Below are positions 36,369 through 44,820 of a DNA stretch of 64,000 bases, piece after piece. Positions within the stretch are counted from its first letter, which is position 1. Every line of letters begins with the position of its first letter. Source of the DNA: Bauldia sp963759235 (GTDB lineage: Bacteria; Pseudomonadota; Alphaproteobacteria; Rhizobiales; Kaistiaceae); NCBI GenBank assembly GCA_963759235.1, contig CAVWYO010000006.1, positions 434,001 to 498,000 on the forward strand. Reading direction: 5' to 3'. The notes under the pieces were generated by a model. It ran no database searches. It worked only from the letters and a program-made list of their open reading frames with translations, and was not told the DNA's origin. The translations under genes were made by a program, and so were the position numbers.

Positions 36369-36397
36369 GGATGTCGGCAAGGAGGCCTCTTGGAGCG

Positions 36398-37879
36398 TCA
36401 GGCGGCGGGAGGCAGATGCCTCCGATACCAATGCGCGTAGCCGGTCAGAGCCGGATGGGCAAGGCTCCGTTTGAGATATTCACGCAGTCTTGGCATGTGC
36501 TGGAGATACTGGCGCTTTCCGGCGTGGTCGGCGAGGCGGGCGAAGGCGCCGAGGATCTTGGTTGCCCGCTGGGCGCCGAGAATCGCATAGGCCGTCGAGA
36601 ACGAAGCGGCGTCGAAGTCGGCGCGCGCCCGCCGGCGGAGCGCGACATAATGCCCGACCAGCGAGGCCTCGAGGGCGGCAGGCACGGTGACGCGGGCATC
36701 CTGGCAGAGCGAGACCACGTCATAGGCCGCCGGGCCGATCAGCATGTCCTGGAAATCCAGGATGCCGAGGCGCTTCAGCCCCGGCCGGTCGGCGAGCCAC
36801 AAGAGGTTCGGCGAGTGGAAATCAAGGAGCACCCAGCTTGTCTCGGCTGCGGCGAGGTGGCCGGTCAGCTCCGTCCATACCTCGGTGAAGGCGCGGCGGC
36901 TCTCCTCGGTTGCCGCCTTGCCGGTCGCCTGCGGCACATACCAATCGAGGAAGAGGTCCAGCTCGGCCCGCAGCGCGTCCTCCGCGTAGCGCGGCAGGCG
37001 ATGGGCGGAGCCGGCCTCCGCCGATAGTTCGCCCGGCCGCTCCCACCGGTGGATTTCGGCGAGCACCTCGATGGCCGCCTGATAGCGCTCGGCGATGGGC
37101 GCTCCCTCCGCGGCGACCCCGTCGGTGCCGAGGTCCTCGAGGAGGAGGAGCCCGGCCGCGAGGTCCGCCGCGTAGACCTCCGGCGCGGAAAGGCCGACGC
37201 CGCGGAGTGCGGCGTCCACCGCGACGAAAGCACGCACGTCGCGGGCCCGGTAGGCGCCGCGGCGATCGCCGACCGGCGGCGCCTCGGCTGTTGGCCAGTC
37301 CATCAAAACAGCGCCCCTGTCGGCGGCGGCGATCCGTTCGTAAGTTCGCGTCGAAGCGTCCCCCTGGAGGTAGCGGCGCCGCGCGCCGGTCCAGCCGGCG
37401 GCTTCGAGAAACCCGCGTGCGGCGCGGCTGCGCGCCATCCGCTCCATCCAGCCGCCGGTGCCGGAAAGCGTCGCGAGCCGGCCGTCGCCGGCGATGTCGA
37501 AGGCGATGTCGAGCCGTTCGGCCGGCAGCCGGCTTTCGGCCCGCTCCGGCCACTCGATCATCGCCGCGCCGTCGGCGAGCGCCTCCTCCAGCCCGATCTC
37601 GTCAATCTCGTCGGGTGAGGCGAGACGGTAGAGGTCGAAATGGGTGAGCGGCACCCTGGCCGTGGAATAGCTCTGGGCCAGCGTGAAGGTCGGGCTTGGC
37701 ACCTCCAGCTCCGCGTCGTCGGCGAGCGCCCGGATCAGGGCGCGGGCGAAGGTCGTCTTGCCGGCGCCGAGACCGCCGGACAGCGCCACCACGTCGCCCG
37801 GCCTCAGGCATGCGGCAACGTCCTCGGCTAGGCTCGCCGTGGCCGCTTCGTCGGGGAGGTCGATGATCAACCGAGACAT
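36398..37879 (-). CDS. tsaE: TsaE ATPase fused to aminoglycoside-phosphotransferase-like (AmgK) kinase
   Basis: This 493-residue protein has two domains. Residues 1 to about 140 are TsaE, the ATPase of the t6A tRNA-modification complex, with Walker A LSGGLGAGKTTFARAL, PSPTFTLAQSY, HFDLYRL and MIEWPERAE. Residues from about 150 on are an APH-type phosphotransferase like AmgK (anomeric MurNAc/GlcNAc kinase), with VLLDFHSPNLLWL as catalytic loop and LGILDFQDMLIGPAAYDVV as metal-binding segment. The fusion is known in Rhizobiales. The downstream nucleotidyltransferase supports cell-wall recycling for the second domain. Confidence 0.93.
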   Translation of the reverse strand: MSRLIIDLPDEAATASLAEDVAACLRPGDVVALSGGLGAGKTTFARALIRALADDAELEVPSPTFTLAQSYSTARVPLTHFDLYRLASPDEIDEIGLEEALADGAAMIEWPERAESRLPAERLDIAFDIAGDGRLATLSGTGGWMERMARSRAARGFLEAAGWTGARRRYLQGDASTRTYERIAAADRGAVLMDWPTAEAPPVGDRRGAYRARDVRAFVAVDAALRGVGLSAPEVYAADLAAGLLLLEDLGTDGVAAEGAPIAERYQAAIEVLAEIHRWERPGELSAEAGSAHRLPRYAEDALRAELDLFLDWYVPQATGKAATEESRRAFTEVWTELTGHLAAAETSWVLLDFHSPNLLWLADRPGLKRLGILDFQDMLIGPAAYDVVSLCQDARVTVPAALEASLVGHYVALRRRARADFDAASFSTAYAILGAQRATKILGAFARLADHAGKRQYLQHMPRLREYLKRSLAHPALTGYAHWYRRHLPPAA

Positions 37880-37968
37880 GCCGGATCATCGCCCCGCGCC
37901 GCGTCGAAGGCTCGAAAGACACTGTGACATCGGTCCGGAATGCCACGCATGCGCGGTGGTGGTCCAGC

Positions 37969-40449
37969 CTACTCGGCCGCGGCCGCCGCGATTCCGGGCC
38001 GCACCGGCAGCCGGCAGACCACGCGCGAGCCTTTGCCCTCCTCCGAGTGGATCTCGACGGTGCCGCCATGCAGCTCGACGAAGCTCTTGACGATGGCGAG
38101 CCCCAGCCCGGCCCCGCCGCGGGCATTTCCCCTCGGCTGGCTGGCGAAGCGGTCGAAAGCGCCCGCCACGAAATCAGTCGACATGCCGGGCCCTTCGTCG
38201 CTCACCGCGAATTCGATCGCGTTGCCGTCGCGGCGCGCTTCGATGACGACTCGTCCGCCGTGCGGCGAGAAGGCGACGGCATTGGCGAGCAGGTTGAAGA
38301 GGATCTGCCGGACCCGTTTGCCGTCGGCGATGAAGGTGCCGATCCCCTGCGGCACGTTTGTCTCGACGCGGATTCCCGCCTCCTTGACGCGGTCCTGGAC
38401 GCCTTCGATCGTCGCCGCGACGGTCTCCGCGACGTCCACCTCGCCGAGGTCGAGTTCCATGATTCCGGCGTCGATGGTGGCGAGGTCGAGGATGTCGTTG
38501 ACGATCGCCAGAAGCGCGCCGCTCGACGACAGGACATAGCCGACATATTCGCGCTGCCGTTCGTTGAGAGGCCCGATTTGGGGATCGGCGAGGAGCTGGG
38601 TGAAGCCGATGATGCTGGTGAGCGGCGAACGCAGTTCGTACGAGACGTGGTGAATGAAGGCGTTCTTGAGCGCGTCAGCGGCTTCCAGCGCCTCGTTGCG
38701 TTCGACCAGCGCCCGCTCGACCTGCACCGAGTCGGTGACGTCGACGAAGGTGACCATCGTCTGCCCGCCGGGCAGCGGCACGGTGGCGTAGTCGATCACC
38801 CTTTCATTGGCACGCTCCATCCGCCCGGCGACGCTCGAGCGGGCCTCGTCCAGCCCCGCCACGCAGGCGATGAAGCGCTGCCAGTCGTTCTCGTCGTCGC
38901 CCGGCAGCCGGGACGCCCGGACGATGTCGGTGACATGCGGCTCACCCGCGAGCGCCGTGCGGTCGAGGCCGAGAATGGCGGCAAACGACGGATTGTCGAG
39001 GCGGAGCCGGCCGTCGGAGCCGAACACCGCGACCCCTTCGGCCAGGTGGTCGAGGGTCTCGCCCTGGACATGGATCAGCGCGTTGTAGCGGCTTTCGAGG
39101 TCGAGGCGTTCGGTGACGTTCTCGTAGACCCATGTCATCCCGCCCTGCGGGTTGGGGTTGGCGATGACGCGGAGCGTCTGCCCGTCGGGGAGATGCCAGC
39201 TGTGCTCGCGCGTCTCGACCGACCGGTAGGCGGAGAGAAGATCGGCGCGCCAGCTTCGGAAGTCGGCCTGTTCGGGTAGCCGCCGCGCGGCGCGCAACCG
39301 GTCGAGAATAGCACTTTCGTCGGGCCGCGAATCGAGGAAGGCCGCTTCGAAATCGAACAGGCTCCGGTAAGCGGCGTTATAGGATTTGAGCCGCTTGTCC
39401 GGCCCGAAGATGGCAACCGCCGTGGTCAGCTGGTCGAGGGTACGGGCGTTGAAGTCGATCTCGCGGCGAAGCGCCGCCTCGGCGGTCTCGGCGGCGGTGA
39501 GGTCGACGGCGATGCCGCCGCTGCCGTTCGCCGTGGCCACGTCGATGACCTCGAAGATGCGGCGCGCCCCGGCGACGATCGCCGGCAGGCGCTTGAGGAA
39601 GACCGCGTCGCTGTGGTGGCCCTCGGCGATCATGCGGCGCCCGGACGAGTCGAGGAGTTCGAGCCCTCGCGCGGTGGCGTCGGCCTCGTCGGCGGCCTCG
39701 ACGGCGACGGCATAGGCGGCATTGACCCATACCAGCGCGCCGTTTTCGTCGCGCAGCCAGATCGGCAGCGGCGCGACGGCGAACATGGTGCGCATCGCCT
39801 CCACCTCCGCCTCGAGCAGGTCGTGGCGCGCTTCGAGTTCGGCACGGGCGAGACGGTCGCCGGTGAGGTCGCGGAATCGTGCCACCTCGGCCGAACCGAC
39901 CGTCGCGCCGCTCGCCTCGATCAGCGCGCCGGCGTTGGTGGCGATGGTCAGATTGAAGGCTTCGCCGTCCTCGCGCAGCCGCGCGATGGCGCGGTCGAGG
40001 CGGCCAGCGGATTCCGGCTGCAGCCAGGTGCCGAATGCCAGGAAGCCGGCTCGGTCGGGCGGCGCGCCGGTCCGGGCGGGGAGTTTGCCTGCGACGAGCG
40101 GTGCCTCGCCCGTTACGCTCCAGGCGATCAGGCGCTCGTCCTCGCTGTTGATCATGGCTTCGGCGCGGTCGGCGGCGGCCTTCAGGTCGGCGACCTGCAG
40201 GCGGAGTTCGGTGTTCTCCGTCTCCGCCCGGTTGCGCGCCCGCATCAGCGCGATGGCGCTGATGACGGCGAAGCTGACCGAGCCGATCAGGACGACGAGC
40301 AGGATGATGCTGGAGGCGCTGAGCGTCTCGCCGGGCAGCTCGGGAGCGATCGCGGCGCGAGCCGGGTCGGCGAGGGCCGCCGCGGCCGCACAGGCGGCGG
40401 CCCGGAAAGCGGCGCTGGTCGCGACCGTTCTGCCGCCACGCTCGCGCAT
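37969..40449 (-). CDS. divL: Atypical PAS-domain sensor kinase DivL
   Basis: This is a membrane-anchored cell-cycle regulator of 826 residues. It has a single strong transmembrane helix at about 48-68, a long multi-PAS region, and a kinase core with the H-box FIHHVSYELRSPLTSIIGF. The phospho-acceptor position is Tyr604 (codon TAC at 38638-38640) instead of His, the hallmark of DivL, which controls CckA-CtrA phosphorelay rather than acting as an ordinary kinase. The HATPase motifs (NLLANAVAFS, SDEGPGM, GGAGLGLAI) are intact. ATG at 40449 has an AAGGGGG site; in-frame sequence before it is not supported. The position between tsaE and ahcY is conserved in the order. Confidence 0.93.
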   Translation of the reverse strand: MRERGGRTVATSAAFRAAACAAAAALADPARAAIAPELPGETLSASSIILLVVLIGSVSFAVISAIALMRARNRAETENTELRLQVADLKAAADRAEAMINSEDERLIAWSVTGEAPLVAGKLPARTGAPPDRAGFLAFGTWLQPESAGRLDRAIARLREDGEAFNLTIATNAGALIEASGATVGSAEVARFRDLTGDRLARAELEARHDLLEAEVEAMRTMFAVAPLPIWLRDENGALVWVNAAYAVAVEAADEADATARGLELLDSSGRRMIAEGHHSDAVFLKRLPAIVAGARRIFEVIDVATANGSGGIAVDLTAAETAEAALRREIDFNARTLDQLTTAVAIFGPDKRLKSYNAAYRSLFDFEAAFLDSRPDESAILDRLRAARRLPEQADFRSWRADLLSAYRSVETREHSWHLPDGQTLRVIANPNPQGGMTWVYENVTERLDLESRYNALIHVQGETLDHLAEGVAVFGSDGRLRLDNPSFAAILGLDRTALAGEPHVTDIVRASRLPGDDENDWQRFIACVAGLDEARSSVAGRMERANERVIDYATVPLPGGQTMVTFVDVTDSVQVERALVERNEALEAADALKNAFIHHVSYELRSPLTSIIGFTQLLADPQIGPLNERQREYVGYVLSSSGALLAIVNDILDLATIDAGIMELDLGEVDVAETVAATIEGVQDRVKEAGIRVETNVPQGIGTFIADGKRVRQILFNLLANAVAFSPHGGRVVIEARRDGNAIEFAVSDEGPGMSTDFVAGAFDRFASQPRGNARGGAGLGLAIVKSFVELHGGTVEIHSEEGKGSRVVCRLPVRPGIAAAAAE

Positions 40450-40640
40450 GCCATGGCCCCCTTCGGCGCGTCCCCCGGAGCACAATCGGGAGCCGCCCGT
40501 GTCTTTCGTTTGCGAGAAGCCTACGCCCTCGCGAATCACCCTACTCTAACTGGTGGCGGAATCGCGTGTGAAGCGGCGGCGGCGAAAAACCTCGCGCCGC
40601 CGGCCGTATGCTCACGTCGACGCCGAAGGCCTGGAACCCC

Positions 40641-42041
40641 TCAGTACCGATAATGCTCCGGCTTATAGGGGCCGTGCACGCCAACGCCGATGTAGTTCGC
40701 CTGCTTCTGATTGAGCTCGGTGAGCTTGACGCCGATCTTGGCGAGGTGCAGCCGGGCGACCTTCTCGTCGAGGACCTTGGGCAGGGTATAGACCTGTCGC
40801 TCGTACTTCTCCGGCCGGGTGAACAGCTCGATCTGGGCGAGCGTCTGGTTGGTGAAGCTCGCCGACATGACGAAGCTCGGATGGCCCATGGCGTTGCCGA
40901 GATTGACCAGCCGCCCCTCCGACAGAAGGATGATGCGCTTGCCGTCGGGGAACTCGATCTCGTCGACCTGCGGCTTGACGTTGTGCCACTTGTAGTTCCG
41001 TAGCGCCCCGACCTGGATCTCGGAATCGAAGTGCCCGATGTTGCAGACGATGGCGCGATGCTTCATCTCGCGCATGTGGTCAAGCGTGATGACGTCGACA
41101 TTGCCGGTCGCCGTGACGAAGATGTCGGCCGCCGGCGCGGCGTCCTCCATCGTCGTCACCTGATAACCTTCCATCGCCGCCTGCAGGGCGCAGATCGGGT
41201 CGGCCTCGGCGACCATCACCCGGCAGCCGGCGTTGCGCAGGCTCGCCGCCGAGCCCTTGCCGGTGTCGCCGAAGCCGCAGACCATCGCCGTCTTGCCGGC
41301 CATCATCACGTCGGTGCCGCGGCGGATGCCGTCGACCAGCGATTCCCGGCAGCCGTAGAGGTTGTCGAATTTCGACTTGGTGACCGAGTCGTTGACGTTG
41401 ATGGCGGGGAAGAGGAGGCGGCCCTCCTTGGCCATCTGGTAGAGGCGGTGGACGCCGGTCGTCGTTTCCTCGGTGACGCCCTTGATGGCCTTGGCGAAGG
41501 TGGAGTACCAGCCCGGCGTCTGCTTCAGCCGTTTGCCGATCGTGGCGAACAGCACTTCCTCTTCTTCGTTGGTCGGGTGGGCGATGACCGAGGGATTGGT
41601 CTCCGCCTGCAGGCCGAGATGGAGGAGGAGGGTAGCGTCGCCGCCGTCGTCGAGGATCATGTTGGCGGTGCCGCCGTCATGCCACTCGAAGATGCGGTGG
41701 GTGAAGGTCCAGTAGTCCTCGAGGCTCTCGCCCTTGTAGGCGAAGACCGGCGTGCCGGCGGCGGCGATCGCCGCGGCGGCGTGGTCCTGGGTCGAATAGA
41801 TGTTGCACGACGCCCAGCGCACCTCGGCGCCGAGCGCCTGGAGCGTCTCGATGAGGACGGCGGTCTGGATGGTCATATGGAGCGAGCCGGCGATGCGGGC
41901 GCCGCGCAGCGGCTGCTGCGGTCCGTATTCCTCTCGGGTCGCCATCAGGCCGGGCATCTCGGTCTCGGCCATGGAGATTTCCTTGCGGCCCCAATCGGCG
42001 AGGCTGATGTCCTTGACGATGTAATCGGTCGCTTCCGGCAT
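40641..42041 (-). CDS. ahcY: Adenosylhomocysteinase AhcY
   Basis: This 466-residue NAD-dependent enzyme hydrolyses S-adenosylhomocysteine to adenosine and homocysteine, clearing the product of SAM-dependent methylations. Conserved elements are the substrate region IQTAVLIETLQALGAEVRW, NVNDSVTKSKFDNLYGCRES with catalytic Lys and Cys, the NAD fold GFGDTGKGSAASLRNAG, and the C-terminal KPEHYRY tail. The length includes the ~40-residue insertion of most bacterial forms. ATG at 42041 has a GAGGAG site. A likely operator lies 80 bases upstream. Confidence 0.97.
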   Translation of the reverse strand: MPEATDYIVKDISLADWGRKEISMAETEMPGLMATREEYGPQQPLRGARIAGSLHMTIQTAVLIETLQALGAEVRWASCNIYSTQDHAAAAIAAAGTPVFAYKGESLEDYWTFTHRIFEWHDGGTANMILDDGGDATLLLHLGLQAETNPSVIAHPTNEEEEVLFATIGKRLKQTPGWYSTFAKAIKGVTEETTTGVHRLYQMAKEGRLLFPAINVNDSVTKSKFDNLYGCRESLVDGIRRGTDVMMAGKTAMVCGFGDTGKGSAASLRNAGCRVMVAEADPICALQAAMEGYQVTTMEDAAPAADIFVTATGNVDVITLDHMREMKHRAIVCNIGHFDSEIQVGALRNYKWHNVKPQVDEIEFPDGKRIILLSEGRLVNLGNAMGHPSFVMSASFTNQTLAQIELFTRPEKYERQVYTLPKVLDEKVARLHLAKIGVKLTELNQKQANYIGVGVHGPYKPEHYRY

Positions 42042-42120
42042 TCCGGGACTCCTCTGGTCGAGAGAAGGATGTCGCTTTGCCGCGGGTTATAGCGGCGCCA
42101 CCGATGCAGGCAATAAGGAT

Positions 42121-42136
42121 ATAAAGATTTCTTTAT
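42121..42136. promoter_or_regulatory. Palindrome ATAAAGATTTCTTTAT upstream of ahcY, SahR/MetR-like operator
   Basis: This 16-base palindrome has 7-base arms around a 2-base centre, in the 90 bases before ahcY (minus strand), overlapping the stop codon of the MFS gene. Palindromes of the ATAAAGA/TCTTTAT type precede methionine and SAH-cycle genes in Rhizobiales and are attributed to an ArsR-family regulator of the SahR group. The regulator gene itself is not in this window. No SAH riboswitch structure was found. Confidence 0.6.
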
Positions 42137-43323
42137 GCGATTGCCGAGCGCATCGAGAGGGTGCGGAGCGTGATGGCCAGCGCCAGCAGCGCGCAGCCGG
42201 CCATGATGGCCGCCAGCGGCACGGCCGTACCGTCGAACAGCGCGCTGACCAGCCCAGCGCCGGCCGCCCCGAGGCCGAACTGGATGGTTCCCATCAGCGC
42301 CGAGGCGGTTCCCGCCTTCTCGCCATAGGGGTCGAGCGCCAGCACCGTGCCCGGCGCCCCGACGAAGGCGAGCCCGGCAAAAGCGATCCAGATCAAGGGC
42401 AGCGACAGGGCTAGCGGGGCGAACCCGGCCAGCGTCACCCCAAGAAAAGCCGTGCTCGCCGCCGCGCAGATGGCCACCGAGACGATGACGAGGCGCTCGG
42501 TGCCGAGGCGCCGCATGGCCGGCGCGCTGAGCTGGGCCAGGCCGATGCCGACGATGGCGCAGGTGGCGAAGAGGACGCTGTAGTGCCATGCCGGCAGGCC
42601 GTGCACCCCCATGAAGAAGAAGGCCGAGCCGACGACGAAGCTGAAGAGCACGGTTTGGATCAGTCCGGTGATCAGGCTGAGCGCCATGAACCGGCGGTCG
42701 CGAAAGAGCCCGCCATAGCCGGCGAAGGCGCGAGCGAGGCTCCGCCGGTCGCGCCGCTCGGGTGGCAGCGTTTCCGGCAGGAGCCAGAAGGTCATCGCCA
42801 GACCGAGCACGCCGACCAAGGCGAAGACCCAGAACACCGCCCGCCACGAGAAGGCCGCGATGAAGAGGCTGCCGGCAAGCGGCGCCAGGAGCGGCGAGAT
42901 GCCGAGGAGCAGCAAAGTGAGCGCCAGCAGCTGGGCCGCCCTCGGACCGGTATAGAGATCGCGGATCACCGCGCGGCCGATGACGCCGGCCGAGCAGATT
43001 CCAAGACCCTGGATGAAGCGGAGGACGGTGAGCGTCCCGATGTCCGGTGCGAAGACGCAGCCGACGCCAGCCGCGACGAAGAGGACCAGGCCCCAGATCA
43101 GCGGCGGCCGTCGGCCGAAGGCGTCGGCGAGCGGGCCGTAGACTGGCTGGCCGACCGCCAGCGCCAGGAAGAAGGCGACGAGCGTCATTTGCGCCGCCCC
43201 GACGTCCGTACCGAAATCCCCGGCGATCACCGGCAGGCCCGGCATGTACATGTCGATGGCGATCGGGCCGACCGCCGACAGGAGGCCGAGCACAAGCGCC
43301 AAGCGGGCGAAGCCGGGTTTCAT
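42133..43323 (-). CDS. MFS efflux transporter, Bcr/CflA family
   Basis: This 396-residue drug-type efflux pump of the major facilitator superfamily has twelve predicted helices. The N-terminus LLSAVGPIAIDMYMPGLPVIAGDFGTD and the loop GPLADAFGRRPPLIWG are typical of the Bcr/CflA (DHA1) group. ATG at 43323 is preceded by a GGAG-like site within GGAGGAG. It sits between ahcY and an AraC regulator on the same strand; the 264-base gap upstream of it holds no recognisable gene. Confidence 0.93.
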   Translation of the reverse strand: MKPGFARLALVLGLLSAVGPIAIDMYMPGLPVIAGDFGTDVGAAQMTLVAFFLALAVGQPVYGPLADAFGRRPPLIWGLVLFVAAGVGCVFAPDIGTLTVLRFIQGLGICSAGVIGRAVIRDLYTGPRAAQLLALTLLLLGISPLLAPLAGSLFIAAFSWRAVFWVFALVGVLGLAMTFWLLPETLPPERRDRRSLARAFAGYGGLFRDRRFMALSLITGLIQTVLFSFVVGSAFFFMGVHGLPAWHYSVLFATCAIVGIGLAQLSAPAMRRLGTERLVIVSVAICAAASTAFLGVTLAGFAPLALSLPLIWIAFAGLAFVGAPGTVLALDPYGEKAGTASALMGTIQFGLGAAGAGLVSALFDGTAVPLAAIMAGCALLALAITLRTLSMRSAIA

Positions 43324-43587
43324 GGGGGGCGCGCCGTCGAAGCTGACGAATAGCGTTGGAGGAGTTCTCGCCCATACCCCCGGCGTCTTTCCGGGGCAAG
43401 GGGCGATTGCCGCGGTATCTGCTGACGAAGCCGGGATGGGTCAAGCGTCAGGGCCGGGCGTCCGACGATTTCGAGCCATCGTCTCGACCTGTCGACTTGC
43501 TCCGCACCCGCCCCGGGCGGCAAGGAGCGCCGGGCGGCACCGTGTCGCCCTCGACGGCGGCGGCGGCGAACGGTCCCCGACGCCGTC

Positions 43588-44559
43588 TCAGCTGGTGTCG
43601 TCGGTGCCCCGGCGCAGCCGGCCCGGCGAGACGCCGTACCGCCGGGTGAAGGCATTGGTGAAGTTGGTAACGTGGCTGTAGCCGACCCGGTGGGCGATCT
43701 GCTTGACCCTCGCGTCGGTGGTCTCGAGGGCGACGCGCGCGTGCTCCAGGCGCTCGTCGCGGAGGACTTCATACACCGAGCGGCCATAGAGGTGGCGGAA
43801 CCCGGCATTGAGGGCGCGCTCGCTCATCCCCGCCGAGACGGCCAGCATGCCGAGGCTCGGCGGGCGGACCATATCGGCGACGAGCCGGTCGCGCGCCGCC
43901 TCCAGCCTTCGCCTGTCGCGGGGCGAGAGCCCTCGTCGCGAACGGCCCCGGCTGCCCGCCGCGGCCGCCTGCATGGCGAGAAGCTGGAGCGACACGCCCT
44001 CCATGAAGATGAGCCGCAGCGGCCCTTGAAGCGTCTCGCCGAACAGCGAGGCGGCGAGGCGGCGCATGCGGATGCCGGTGGCGGTTTCGACCAGCCGGGT
44101 CGGCCCGTATTCCCCGATCATCGCGGTGATCGCCTCCGGCAGGTCGTCGCCGAACATCTGCCGGACCCGATCGGCCCTGACCGAATAGCCGGCGTGACGG
44201 AGAGAGGGCTGCGGCGCCAGGTTGAAAATCCCCCGCCGCTCGGCGGGCAGGAAGAGCGCCGAGCGCTGCGGGCCGATATCGACCGCCACGCCGTCGGCGA
44301 AGCCGAGCCGCGCATCGCCGGTCACCGGGATGTGGCTGAGCAGCCACGGCTCGGCTTCGGCCTGGTGGGTGTCGAAGACAAGGTCGCGGTGGACTTCGGC
44401 GTTGGTGAGAAAAACGCGGAGGCCGTCGGAGGGATCGAAGCGCTCGATGGTGGCGCGCCAGTATTCGTCGTCCATCGTCATGCGGGCGGAAACCGGCACG
44501 ACGCGCTCGCCGTCGTCGGCACGGACCAGCCATTCGACCCTGTCAGCCAGCCCCGCCAA
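43588..44559 (-). CDS. AraC-family transcriptional regulator
   Basis: This 323-residue regulator has a ligand-type N-terminal region (an AraC-binding-like domain, with FDPSDGLRVFLTNAEVHRD) and a C-terminal double helix-turn-helix of AraC type: LGMLAVSAGMSERALNAGFRHLYG and VKQIAHRVGYSHVTNFTNAFTRRYGVSPGRLRR. The start is TTG at 44559 after a GGAGAGGGG site. It is divergent from the glycine-rich RTX gene across 261 bases, in which GCATAA occurs twice as a direct repeat (44638-44643 and 44657-44662), a possible AraC-type site. Target and inducer are unknown. Confidence 0.88.
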   Translation of the reverse strand: MAGLADRVEWLVRADDGERVVPVSARMTMDDEYWRATIERFDPSDGLRVFLTNAEVHRDLVFDTHQAEAEPWLLSHIPVTGDARLGFADGVAVDIGPQRSALFLPAERRGIFNLAPQPSLRHAGYSVRADRVRQMFGDDLPEAITAMIGEYGPTRLVETATGIRMRRLAASLFGETLQGPLRLIFMEGVSLQLLAMQAAAAGSRGRSRRGLSPRDRRRLEAARDRLVADMVRPPSLGMLAVSAGMSERALNAGFRHLYGRSVYEVLRDERLEHARVALETTDARVKQIAHRVGYSHVTNFTNAFTRRYGVSPGRLRRGTDDTS

Positions 44560-44820
44560 GGCGGCCCCCTCTCCTCGTTCCAGCCCTTAATTGTTCCAGG
44601 CGCGGCCGGTTGGCAATGGTTAACAGGCCGTCGGCCCGCATAAGGGCGGTCGTTGCGCATAAAACGGCAGGGTTGAGGCAGGGGCGAATCGCGGTCTTTG
44701 TGGATGTGGGCGGGAACGCATCCCGGCGGCGTTGCGCCGCCGAGGGTGCGAACGGCGTTTCCGGCTCGTCGATTGCCGGATCACGGCAGGTGCCGGCGCC
44801 ATCAATCCAGGGAGATACCG

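Noticed and set aside
42042..42132. SAH riboswitch before ahcY
   Set aside because: The 90-base leader lacks the conserved helices and core of that riboswitch; a DNA palindrome explains the region better.
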